Shown here: positions 8,978-16,042 of the stretch, in pieces
How the letters are laid out: each line of letters begins with the position of its first letter
Position numbering within the stretch: position 1 is the first letter of the stretch
Source: Labilithrix sp.
GTDB taxonomy: Bacteria > Myxococcota_A > Polyangia > Polyangiales > Polyangiaceae
Assembly (NCBI GenBank): GCA_019637105.1
Contig: JAHBWF010000064.1
Coordinates: forward strand, 1-41,077
Reading direction: 5' to 3'
DNA length: 41,077 nt
Made by a program: the position numbers and the translations under genes
Notes under the pieces: generated by a model
Told to the model about the DNA's origin: nothing
Database searches by the model: none
What the model saw: the letters and a program-made list of their open reading frames with translations, nothing else

Positions 8978-8997
8978 TCGACGGTGCCTGCCGTCGA
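8978..8997. terminator. Hairpin after the sigma-54 activator
   Basis: TCGACGG and CCGTCGA form a 7-bp stem with a 6-nt loop, extended outward by CTA/TAG with a bulge (8973-9000). It begins 9-14 nt after the activator's stop and has no T-run, so it is either a weak terminator or an mRNA-protecting hairpin. Confidence 0.35.
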
Positions 8998-9030
8998 TAG
9001 CGCTTCCACGCGGCCGCCGTTTGGACCACG

Positions 9031-9753
9031 ATGGCGGCCGTCATGACGAGGGAGCCCGACGACGCGAGGGGCGGCGCGCGCGGATCGAGCGCGTTCGCGC
9101 CGAGAGGCGGCGCGACGCCGCCGCCCGCCGTCGTGGAGCTCCGTCGCGCGGCGCCCGCCGGCGATCCGGAGCCGGGCGAGCTCGGGTTTCCGCCGGAGGC
9201 CGACACGCTGACGACCCACGACGCGCCGGTCCTGCCGCGCCGCGACACGACGCCGGCGCCGCCCGTCGACGCGGCCCCGGAGGCCGCGCCGTCCTCCGAC
9301 GTCCTGGGCGACGACGACATCCTCGAGGATCCGCGCGACCCCGACGACGACACGCAGACCCAGATCGAGCCCCGCGAGGCGCCGGACGAGCCCACGAGCC
9401 CGACGCTCTCGCTCGCGAACCGGAGCGACGCGACGCGCGAGGTCTATCGCCTCTTCCTCGCGAGCGACTACGCGCCGGCCCTCGAGCTCGCCGACGAGCT
9501 CATCGCGCGCGGCGAGCTCGATCCGATGCTCGTGACGATCGCGCGCGAGTGCCGCTCGAGCATCGCCGCGCTCTCGTCGGCGCCGCCCGGCCTCGCCGCC
9601 GCCGCGCGCCCCGTGGTCACGGCGGGGATGTTCGACGCGACGATGACGATCGAGGACGTCGCCGCGATGACCGGCGCCCCGGTCGAGCAGGTCCTCGGGC
9701 TGCTCGAGCGCTTCGTCGCGATGGGCGTGCTCTCGCCCCGCGTCGAGCGCTGA
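9031..9753 (+). CDS. Unknown protein with acidic linker and winged-helix-like C-terminus
   Basis: 240 residues (or 236 from ATG 9043). Residues 1-125 are disordered, rich in Ala, Pro, Asp and Glu (LGDDDILEDPRDPDDDTQTQ). The folded part starts near residue 130 with NRSDATREVYRLFLASDYAPALELADELIARGE, a TPR-like helix pair, and ends with TIEDVAAMTGAPVEQVLGLLERFVAMGVL, which reads as a small winged-helix or helix-turn-helix. No catalytic motif is visible. Follows the sigma-54 activator by 66 nt with a hairpin between, so co-transcription is uncertain. Could be a regulatory adaptor for the activator; I do not recognise the family. Confidence 0.6.
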   Translation: MAAVMTREPDDARGGARGSSAFAPRGGATPPPAVVELRRAAPAGDPEPGELGFPPEADTLTTHDAPVLPRRDTTPAPPVDAAPEAAPSSDVLGDDDILEDPRDPDDDTQTQIEPREAPDEPTSPTLSLANRSDATREVYRLFLASDYAPALELADELIARGELDPMLVTIARECRSSIAALSSAPPGLAAAARPVVTAGMFDATMTIEDVAAMTGAPVEQVLGLLERFVAMGVLSPRVER

Positions 9754-9780
9754 GCGCGCGTCGAGCGCGGCCCTCTCCGG

Positions 9781-9796
9781 GAGCGCGGCCGCGCTC
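9781..9796. terminator. 16-bp perfect palindrome between convergent genes
   Basis: GAGCGCGG followed directly by its reverse complement CCGCGCTC. It lies in the 64-bp gap between two convergent genes (stops at 9753 and 9818) and could form a hairpin on both transcripts. No T-run; a shared terminator is possible but high GC makes chance palindromes more common. Confidence 0.35.
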
Positions 9797-9817
9797 CGCC
9801 CTCGAGCCGAGCGCGCC

Positions 9818-10738
9818 TCACCTCGTCACGAGCGCGTGCGTCGCGAACGCGACGCCGCCGCGGATGTCGCGGAGGACGACGAAGAGGTGGGTCGTGCCGG
9901 CCGCGCGGGGCGCCGTCCAGGCGTTCGTCGTCGCGGTCTCGAGCTCGTCCTCCGAGCGCCCGGTGCGATCGCTCTCGAAGCTCCCGTCCGTCGCGAACCA
10001 CGAGACGCGCATCGCCTCGCGGCGCTCGACGAGGGCGCGGCTCGCGAGGTCGTAGACCACGTAGCGCTCCGCCGCCTCGGCCGGCCAGCTCACGCGGAGC
10101 GAGAGCGTCGCGCCGCTCGGGATCGCGTCGAGCGCGACGGGGGCGCCGTCGAGCGTGGCCTCGAGGGGGCCGAGCTCGGGGTTCGCGTTGGCGACGTAGC
10201 GCCGGCCGTAGTCCGTCGTCACGTCGGCGGCGGCGTTGGCGAGCGCGCAGCCCACGCGCTCTAGGCCGAAGGCCACGGCCGTCTCGGCGCCGTCCGTGAC
10301 GGTGACGCGCACCGGCTGGTAGTAGCCGCCGGTGACGTCGGGATCGCGCGGGCGGAGGTCGGCCGACGTGACCTCGGGGCCGAAGAGCGCGCACGCGTCC
10401 GGCGGGAGCGCGGCGGCGGCCGTGGGGACGCCCTCGGCGATCGGCCGGACGCCGCCCTGGAGGCAGGCCGCGCCCGCGGCGCCGTTCTCCGTCAAAAGCT
10501 TCGGCGTCGCGCACAGCGCCCAGCTCGCCCTCGGCTCGGAGATCGGTCCCTCGGGGCTCGCGACGAGGAGCGACCACGAGACGGTCTCGCCGGGCTTCGC
10601 CTCCGGCGGCTCGCCGCGCACCGCGAGCACCTGGGTCCGCGTGATCCGCGACTCGCGATCCCCGAGATCGGGGCGGCAGGCGAACGGCGCGCTCGCGACC
10701 GCCGCGCCGAAAACGAGCGCGTGGAGCCGGCGGCGCAT
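9818..10738 (-). CDS. Operon-terminal lipoprotein (paralogue of 6749-7801)
   Basis: 306 residues; ATG overlaps the TGA of the upstream receptor gene (TGATG). Signal sequence HALVFGAAVASAPFAC gives a lipobox-like APFAC. Shares with 6749-7801 the blocks QVLAVRGEPPEAKPGE, VTGGYYQPVRV, RVSWFATDGSFESDRTGRSE and TTNAWTAP followed by RDIRGGVAF, so the two are one family. It lacks the CGDGxC cysteine module found in the other copy. Last gene of the - strand operon that begins at 17305. Probably anchored in the outer membrane next to the receptor; biochemical function unknown. Confidence 0.7.
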   Translation of the reverse strand: MRRRLHALVFGAAVASAPFACRPDLGDRESRITRTQVLAVRGEPPEAKPGETVSWSLLVASPEGPISEPRASWALCATPKLLTENGAAGAACLQGGVRPIAEGVPTAAAALPPDACALFGPEVTSADLRPRDPDVTGGYYQPVRVTVTDGAETAVAFGLERVGCALANAAADVTTDYGRRYVANANPELGPLEATLDGAPVALDAIPSGATLSLRVSWPAEAAERYVVYDLASRALVERREAMRVSWFATDGSFESDRTGRSEDELETATTNAWTAPRAAGTTHLFVVLRDIRGGVAFATHALVTR

Positions 10739-13260
10739 CAGAGCTCGAGCCTCCCGCCGACGACGGCGATGAACGGCAGGCCGGTGATGATCCCGCGCCG
10801 CCGGAAGTCGGCCGAGTAGGCGATCTCCTCGGCGTTCTCCCGGTTCGTCACGTTCTGGAGATCCGCGAACACGAGCGCGCGGACGTCCCTCCCGAGCTCG
10901 AAGGTGCGGTCGACGCGGAGATCGAGCTGCCAGAACGCCGGGACGCGCGTCGTGCCCTGCGGGCCGAACACCGGATCGAACCGATCGGAGCGCGCGTCGT
11001 AGACGCTGCCGACGACGGGCGTGCGCGGGTTCCCGCTCGCGTAGCGGAAGCGCGCGCCGACGCTCCAGCGGCCGATCTCCTGGCTCGCGACGAGCGACAG
11101 GACGTGCGGCTGGTCGAAGTCGAACGGCCGCCAGGCCTCGTCGCCCTCGAAGCGGCGCTCGCTCTTGGTGACGGCGTACGACGCCCAGCCGAAGAACCCG
11201 CGCCACAGCTCCTGGCGGAGGAGGAGCTGGACGCCGTAGCTGCGCCCCTCGCCGTTCTGCGTGAGCGCGCGCGCGCGGAGCGGGTTCGGCAGGCGGCTCC
11301 GCACGACGAGGTCCCTCATGCGCTTGTCGAACGCGACGACGTCGATCGTCAGCGAGTCGGTGACGCGGAGCGACTCGCCCGCCGTGACGTGCAGAGCGCG
11401 CGAGAGCCCGAGCTCCGGGGTCCCGAACACCGCGGAGAGGTCCTCCGGCTCGGGCGGCTGGTGGTAGCTGCCGTAAGCGGCGGTGAACGCGAGCCGACGC
11501 GTCACGTCCCACCGCGCCGACGCGCGCGGCGCGACCGTCGTCTCCATGCGCGAGAAGCCGATCGGCGGGACGTTTCCGGCCGGGGGCAGCCGCTTGCTGC
11601 CCTCGATGACGAAGGCGTCGACGCGGACGCCCGGCGTCAAGGTCACGGGGCCGACGCGGACGTCGGCGTAGACGTGCGGGCCGACGTCGAGGACGTGCGT
11701 CTTCCAGCGATCGAGCGCGTACTCGTCGCCGGGAGGCTGCCCGAAGACGGCGACGTCGCCTTCGCGCGGCGGGAGCGTGAGCGAGCCCTCGCGCTCGACG
11801 CTCGACGCCGTCCCGAGGGCGTCCATCCCGGTGACGAGCACGACGCGCGAGCCGAGCTTCGAGCGGAGCGACGCCCGGACCCCGTAGCGATCGGAGGCGA
11901 CGTCGAGGCGCGTCGGGTTCGCGCCGAAGCGCTGCGCGAGCGAGCTCGTGTCTCGACCGAAGAACGGCGTGACGGTCGCGGTGTCGCCGTCGTCGGAGAC
12001 GTTCGTGTACCGCGCGTACGCGCGCCAGAACCCCGATCGCGTGGCCTCGACGCGGCGCTTCGCCGGATCGGGCGAGGGGACCGTGCGGTCGAGCTCGTCG
12101 GACGAGAGGAGGACGACCGTGTCGACGCTCTCGCGCCTGCGCAGATCGACGGTGGCCTTGAGCTGCGCGTCGCGGTAGCGCGGGATCGGGAAGAGGTCGC
12201 CGACGTCGGGCGCGCTCGTGGCGGCGAAGACGCGGTCGAGCCAGCCGTACCGGAGCGCGCTCCCGATCCGGACGCGCTCGCCGATCTCGGTCGACACGAA
12301 CGCCGAGCCGTCGAGGGTGTCCGCGCCGACGTAGCCGTGCGTCCCGCGCGGCAAGCTCCGCGTCTCGACGCGGACCAGCCCCCCGAGCCCGCGCCCGTAC
12401 TCCGCGCCGAACGCGCCCGGGACGAGATCGATGCTCGCGACGAGGTCGGAGTTGATCGTCCCGCGGAGGCCGCTGCCGTGGTAGAGCGCTGGGAGATCGA
12501 CCCCGTCGACGTAGACGCGCGTGTCCTTGGGCGCCGAGCCCCAGACGACGATCTGCCCCGACGCGACGGGCGGGCGCGAGACGCCGGGGAGGTTCTGCAC
12601 CACCTTCAAGACGTCGCCCTGCGTGCCGGCGACCTTCTTCGCCTGCTCGGCGCGCACGGCGTAGTCGACGACCTCGCGCCGCGCGCGCGGGCCGCCGCGG
12701 ATCGCCACCTCGTCGACGACGTCGTTCCCGCCCGTCCGCGCGCCGGCGGCCGTCGCGTCGCCGGGCGTCGCCCCGGCCTCGCCGGCCGGCGGCGGGGCGA
12801 CGGGCGCCGCGGTCTCGGGCGCCGAGGGCGGCCGGGCCGGAGGGGGAGGCGGCTCCTGCGCGATGACGAAGTCGTAGCGGTAGGTGATCTTCGCCGGCGC
12901 GGGTTTGTCGTCGACCTCGGCGGGCTCGAACTCGAAGCCCGCGGCGGCGGCGACGGCGGCCGCGTCGAAGTCCGCCCCGGCGCTCTCGGCGACGGAGACG
13001 TTCGTGACCTTCCCCGTGGCGCCGATCTCGATCGTCAGGACGACCGACGCCGAGACGCCGGCGCGCTTCTTCGCCGCGGGGTACTCGGCCTCGACGAACC
13101 GCACGAGGCGGGGCATCTTCGTGAGCTTCCGCTTGGTGGGCTGCCCGCCGACGTCCGAGCCGCGCTGCTGCGCGAGCGCGGGGGCCGGCGCGCCCGTGAC
13201 GAGCGCGAGGCTCGCGAGCAGCGCCGGGGAGAGGAACGCGACGTTGCGGCGGCCGCGCAT
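10738..13260 (-). CDS. TonB-dependent receptor with N-terminal TonB-C-like domain
   Basis: 840 residues. Signal peptide (1-30, ALAQ), TonB C-terminal-type domain at about 51-131 (EAEYPAAKKRAGVSASVV, FDAAAVAAAAGFEFEPAEVD), a Pro/Ala-rich linker at about 135-180 in place of the carboxypeptidase-regulatory-like domain of its paralogue, then the plug (VAGTQGDVLKVVQNLPGV, VYVDGVDLPALYHGSGLRG, IDLVPGAFGAEYGRGLGGLV) and a barrel ending VGGRLEL. The barrel C-terminus ends in Leu rather than Phe. The ATG follows the lipoprotein gene by 6 nt and the stop overlaps the next gene. Presumed to import a substrate across the outer membrane with TonB-ExbB-ExbD energy, but this operon encodes no motor. Confidence 0.88.
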   Translation of the reverse strand: MRGRRNVAFLSPALLASLALVTGAPAPALAQQRGSDVGGQPTKRKLTKMPRLVRFVEAEYPAAKKRAGVSASVVLTIEIGATGKVTNVSVAESAGADFDAAAVAAAAGFEFEPAEVDDKPAPAKITYRYDFVIAQEPPPPPARPPSAPETAAPVAPPPAGEAGATPGDATAAGARTGGNDVVDEVAIRGGPRARREVVDYAVRAEQAKKVAGTQGDVLKVVQNLPGVSRPPVASGQIVVWGSAPKDTRVYVDGVDLPALYHGSGLRGTINSDLVASIDLVPGAFGAEYGRGLGGLVRVETRSLPRGTHGYVGADTLDGSAFVSTEIGERVRIGSALRYGWLDRVFAATSAPDVGDLFPIPRYRDAQLKATVDLRRRESVDTVVLLSSDELDRTVPSPDPAKRRVEATRSGFWRAYARYTNVSDDGDTATVTPFFGRDTSSLAQRFGANPTRLDVASDRYGVRASLRSKLGSRVVLVTGMDALGTASSVEREGSLTLPPREGDVAVFGQPPGDEYALDRWKTHVLDVGPHVYADVRVGPVTLTPGVRVDAFVIEGSKRLPPAGNVPPIGFSRMETTVAPRASARWDVTRRLAFTAAYGSYHQPPEPEDLSAVFGTPELGLSRALHVTAGESLRVTDSLTIDVVAFDKRMRDLVVRSRLPNPLRARALTQNGEGRSYGVQLLLRQELWRGFFGWASYAVTKSERRFEGDEAWRPFDFDQPHVLSLVASQEIGRWSVGARFRYASGNPRTPVVGSVYDARSDRFDPVFGPQGTTRVPAFWQLDLRVDRTFELGRDVRALVFADLQNVTNRENAEEIAYSADFRRRGIITGLPFIAVVGGRLEL

Positions 13261-13266
13261 CGAGCC

Positions 13267-14163
13267 TCAGGGCACGTCGAGCTCGAGGGCGAGCACGCCC
13301 CCGCCCCGGTTGTGCTCGAAGCGCGCGTCGATCTCGGTGCTCGTGCCCTCCGCCGCGCCGATGCGCGTCCCGTCGAGCACCGCCTCGACGCGCCACGGAG
13401 CGCTCGGCGCTCCGCACAGCGAGAACGTGTCGACGCGCACGACGTAGCGACCGGGCGGCGGAGGCTCGGTCCACACGACGTTCTCCGCGCGCGCGCCGTC
13501 CTGGACGCACATCGCGTTGGAGTCGCGATCGAGGAAGCCGCCGTCCGTCGGGGCGTTCGGATCGACGGGCCCCGCGCTCGGCGGCGGCCGCTGGTACTCG
13601 GTGCGGTTGCGCTTGAAGATCTCGAGGCCGCTCGGGAGCACGACGTGGAGATCGAGGTCGGCCTCGTTCTGCCACGAGAGCGAGATCACGAAGCGCCCGG
13701 CCGGGCGGGCGGCGGGGACGACCTCGAGCGGCCGCGTCGTGGCGGGCCCGAACCTCCCCGTCGCGTCGACCGCCCGGAGGACCACGTCGTACCTGCCGGG
13801 GCGCGCGCTGCCGGAGAGCCCGAGCACGGCGTCGAAGGTGGGCGACGAGGGGGCGGAGGCGAGCGGGATCCCGGCGGGCAGGACCCAGTAGCCGACGTCC
13901 GACGAGAGGCCGATCGCGATGGCGGTCGCCGCGCGCTCGAGCTCGCCGGCGCAGGCGCGCTCGACGACGCCCGCGCGCGCCCGCGAGACGACGGTCGCCG
14001 AGAGCACCGCGGGGCCGTCGTCCTCCTCCGGCATCGCCCTCCGGAAGAACTGCGCCCCGTCGACCCGCAGCGTCGCGTCGCGTCCCTCGTCGGCGCGCGT
14101 GCCCTCGCAGGCCGCGAGCGCGATCCACGCCGGGGCGACGAGCGCGACCGCGAGGCGGCGCAT
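13267..14163 (-). CDS. DUF2135/YfaP-like lipoprotein (paralogue of 1262-2248)
   Basis: 298 residues, lipobox ALAAC after a clear hydrophobic signal, so lipidation is more certain than in the paralogue. C-terminal beta-sandwich with NEADLDLHVVLPSGLEIF, FLDRDSNAMC and PPGRYVVRVDTFSLCGAP, matching the DLDL acidic loop and two conserved cysteines of 1262-2248. An N-terminal domain contains VGYWVLPAGIPL, which parallels SGYWVVPAGPPD in the other copy. Start ATG overlaps the porin's stop (TGATG). Conserved position between porin and receptor in both operons implies a structural or substrate-handling role in the same complex. Confidence 0.78.
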   Translation of the reverse strand: MRRLAVALVAPAWIALAACEGTRADEGRDATLRVDGAQFFRRAMPEEDDGPAVLSATVVSRARAGVVERACAGELERAATAIAIGLSSDVGYWVLPAGIPLASAPSSPTFDAVLGLSGSARPGRYDVVLRAVDATGRFGPATTRPLEVVPAARPAGRFVISLSWQNEADLDLHVVLPSGLEIFKRNRTEYQRPPPSAGPVDPNAPTDGGFLDRDSNAMCVQDGARAENVVWTEPPPPGRYVVRVDTFSLCGAPSAPWRVEAVLDGTRIGAAEGTSTEIDARFEHNRGGGVLALELDVP

Positions 14164-15659
14164 CAGAAGCGCACCTCGGCGCGCAGCGTGAACGAGTCGT
14201 CGGCGAGCGTCGTCGGGCGCCCGGACGCGTCGCGCCCGAGCGCGTTCTTTCGATGGTCGTACTGGGCGACGAGCCGCGCGACGCGCGTACGCCCCGTCGC
14301 GCTGAAGGACCAAGTGGACATCGACACGTCGCGCGGCACGAGCGCGAAGGGCTCCTGCTCGCGGGCGTCCGCGTCCGGATCGTAGCGGTCGTAGCGCACG
14401 CCGACGAGCGCCCAGCGCGTGATCTCCTGGGCCGCGCCGACGTAGTAGCCGAGCTGGCGGAGGTCGCGCGTCGCCGCGATCGGATCCGAGACGAAGAGGC
14501 CGCGATCGAGGTTGTTCCCCCGGACGACCTCGGCGCGCAGGTGGAGGTCGCCGAGCGCCGGGAGCGCGATCGTCGCGCGCAGATCGGCGCCCACCGCGAA
14601 GCGCTTGAAATTGGCCGAGGGCGTCGCCGGCGAGCCCGGGATGATCTGGAGCTCGGTCGTGTTGTCGACGATCCCGTCGGCGTTCGAGTCCTGCCACTGG
14701 ACCAGGTCCTTGGTGGCGGCCGCGCCGCGGTGGAAGCCGCGCCCGCTCACGCCCGAGAGCCCGCCGTCGACGCGCACGGCGTCGGTCACCGCGGTCGCTC
14801 CGCCGACGCGGAAGACGAGGTCCTTGCTCTCGTTGGGATCGCGCCCCGGGAACGTGCGCTGGCCGATCGGCTCGCCGTTCATGATCGCGAAGGCGTAGCG
14901 GAGGAAGCGGTAGCCGCCGAGGACGCGCAGGCCGAGATCGAACGACTGCGGGAACAGCGCGGCCGACATGGTCGAGCGCTCGAGCCAGGGCCGCTCGCGC
15001 TCGGACTCCGGCACCTCGAAGCCGAACGGCGTGCGGAAGAGCCCCGCGGTCACCATGAACCAGGGCGCGTCGCGCTCGCGGGCGGCCGGCGCGGGCGCGT
15101 CCTTCGACCACGCGCGCCGCGGGGCCGTCTCGTACGCCCACGGCGTGTGGGGATAGGCGCGGCTCGCGGGCCACTTGAACGAGGCCTCGGCGTTGATCGG
15201 GCGGAGCTGCGGGCCGTCGATCGTGTTCGCGTCGATCTCGAACGCGCCGTGGAACAGGCCGTCGTCGCGCTCGGCGCGGAGGCGCGCGCGGCGCAGGAGG
15301 AAGCGGTCCTCGTTCAGCGGCTCGCCGTCCTGCGTGAGCTCGTCCTGCGACGACTGGCGGAGGACCACCCAGTCCATGTGGACGTAGCCGGAGACCGCGA
15401 CCGGCGGGGCCGCCTCGCGCCGCGCGGCCGCCTCCTCTTCGAGGCGCGCCACCCGCGCCGCGAGGTCCTCGGTCGCGCTCGAGGCCGCGCTCTGCGGCGA
15501 GGCGCCCGGCGCCGAGGCGCTCTGCGGTGAGGCGCTCGGCGGCGAGGCGCCCGGCGCCGGCTCGCGTGGAGCGCTCGTCTCTGCCCGCGCGCCGGCGCTC
15601 GACAGCGCGCAGACCAGAAGGACCGCGCGGCTCGCTCTCCTCACGATCGCGGGCTGCAC
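14163..15659 (-). CDS. OprO/P-like outer-membrane porin
   Basis: 498 residues. Signal peptide ends GARAE; a short coiled coil (DLAARVARLEEEAAARRE, about residues 48-65) precedes the barrel, as in many porins that trimerise or bind the cell wall. Barrel motifs: LNEDRFLLRRARLRAERDDG, FEIDANTIDG, TAGLFRTPFGFEVPESERERP and LERSTMSAALFP, then terminal AEVRF with Phe. These match the phosphate-selective porin O/P family. The GTG start at 15659 has AGGGA four to five bases upstream and a TATAGG box 6 nt upstream; a second in-frame GTG lies 5 codons in. Third gene of the operon headed by the phosphate-binding-like protein, which fits anion uptake, though substrate is not shown by sequence. Confidence 0.82.
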   Translation of the reverse strand: MQPAIVRRASRAVLLVCALSSAGARAETSAPREPAPGASPPSASPQSASAPGASPQSAASSATEDLAARVARLEEEAAARREAAPPVAVSGYVHMDWVVLRQSSQDELTQDGEPLNEDRFLLRRARLRAERDDGLFHGAFEIDANTIDGPQLRPINAEASFKWPASRAYPHTPWAYETAPRRAWSKDAPAPAARERDAPWFMVTAGLFRTPFGFEVPESERERPWLERSTMSAALFPQSFDLGLRVLGGYRFLRYAFAIMNGEPIGQRTFPGRDPNESKDLVFRVGGATAVTDAVRVDGGLSGVSGRGFHRGAAATKDLVQWQDSNADGIVDNTTELQIIPGSPATPSANFKRFAVGADLRATIALPALGDLHLRAEVVRGNNLDRGLFVSDPIAATRDLRQLGYYVGAAQEITRWALVGVRYDRYDPDADAREQEPFALVPRDVSMSTWSFSATGRTRVARLVAQYDHRKNALGRDASGRPTTLADDSFTLRAEVRF

Positions 15660-15665
15660 TCTGTC

Positions 15666-15694
15666 CCTATACCTCCGTTGCGTTCCGTTGCGTG
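15666..15694 (-). promoter_or_regulatory. Candidate internal promoter and tandem repeat upstream of the porin
   Basis: On the - strand a TATAGG box (15671-15666) ends 6 nt before the porin's GTG. Just upstream is a 10-bp near-perfect tandem repeat, CCGTTGCGTT then CCGTTGCGTG on the + strand (15675-15694). No convincing -35 box. Tandem 10-11-bp repeats in this position are reminiscent of response-regulator sites such as Pho boxes, but the sequence does not match the enterobacterial Pho consensus in gene orientation. Confidence 0.3.
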
Positions 15695-15716
15695 CGCGGC
15701 GCGACCGCGCCGGCGC

Positions 15717-16040
15717 TCAGTCGAGCGGCGGGAGCCCGCCGTCGGGCAGGAGCTTCGACAGGGTCGGGTTCTTCTCGATCCGCGTCGCGTTCGTGCACGC
15801 GTTGATGATCTCGAAGTGGGTCTTGGGGTCGTCGAAGCAGTCCTTCGGCGCGCCGTCCGGCAGGGTGCCCGCGTCGAAGCCGCCGCCGCCGTCCGCGGCG
15901 CCGTCGGCGCCCGTGCCGGGGCCCGCGTCCGGCGACGCCTCCTTCACCGCGGACGAGCTGTCGTCGCACGCGACGACGGCGACGGCGGAGGCGACGGCGA
16001 GCGCGCAGCCGAGGAGGCCTGCGTGGATCTTCTTCTTCAT
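15717..16040 (-). CDS. Small lipoprotein with conserved THFEIINACT tail
   Basis: 107 residues, ATG 2 nt after the stop of the phosphate-binding-like gene. Signal peptide ends in lipobox VVAC; then an Asp/Gly/Ala-rich linker (GPGTGADGAADGGGGFDAG), typical of myxobacterial lipoproteins, and a compact C-terminal motif CFDDPKTHFEIINACTNATRI followed by NPTLSKLLPDGGLPPLD. Two cysteines flank the motif and may pair. I recognise no named domain. Tight coupling to the gene upstream suggests it is a tether or cofactor of that periplasmic protein, perhaps docking it at the outer membrane near the porin. Confidence 0.72.
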   Translation of the reverse strand: MKKKIHAGLLGCALAVASAVAVVACDDSSSAVKEASPDAGPGTGADGAADGGGGFDAGTLPDGAPKDCFDDPKTHFEIINACTNATRIEKNPTLSKLLPDGGLPPLD

Positions 16041-16042
16041 GA

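Noticed and set aside
3841-14385. Very long open frames opposite or out of frame with the receptors (for example 3841-7260 and 11104-14385 antisense, 9818-14128 read as one protein)
   Set aside because: Arg/Ala/Pro-rich translations without domains, lying over strongly supported genes; typical shadows of GC-rich coding DNA. The 9818-14128 frame contains the real lipoprotein gene only in its last 921 bases.
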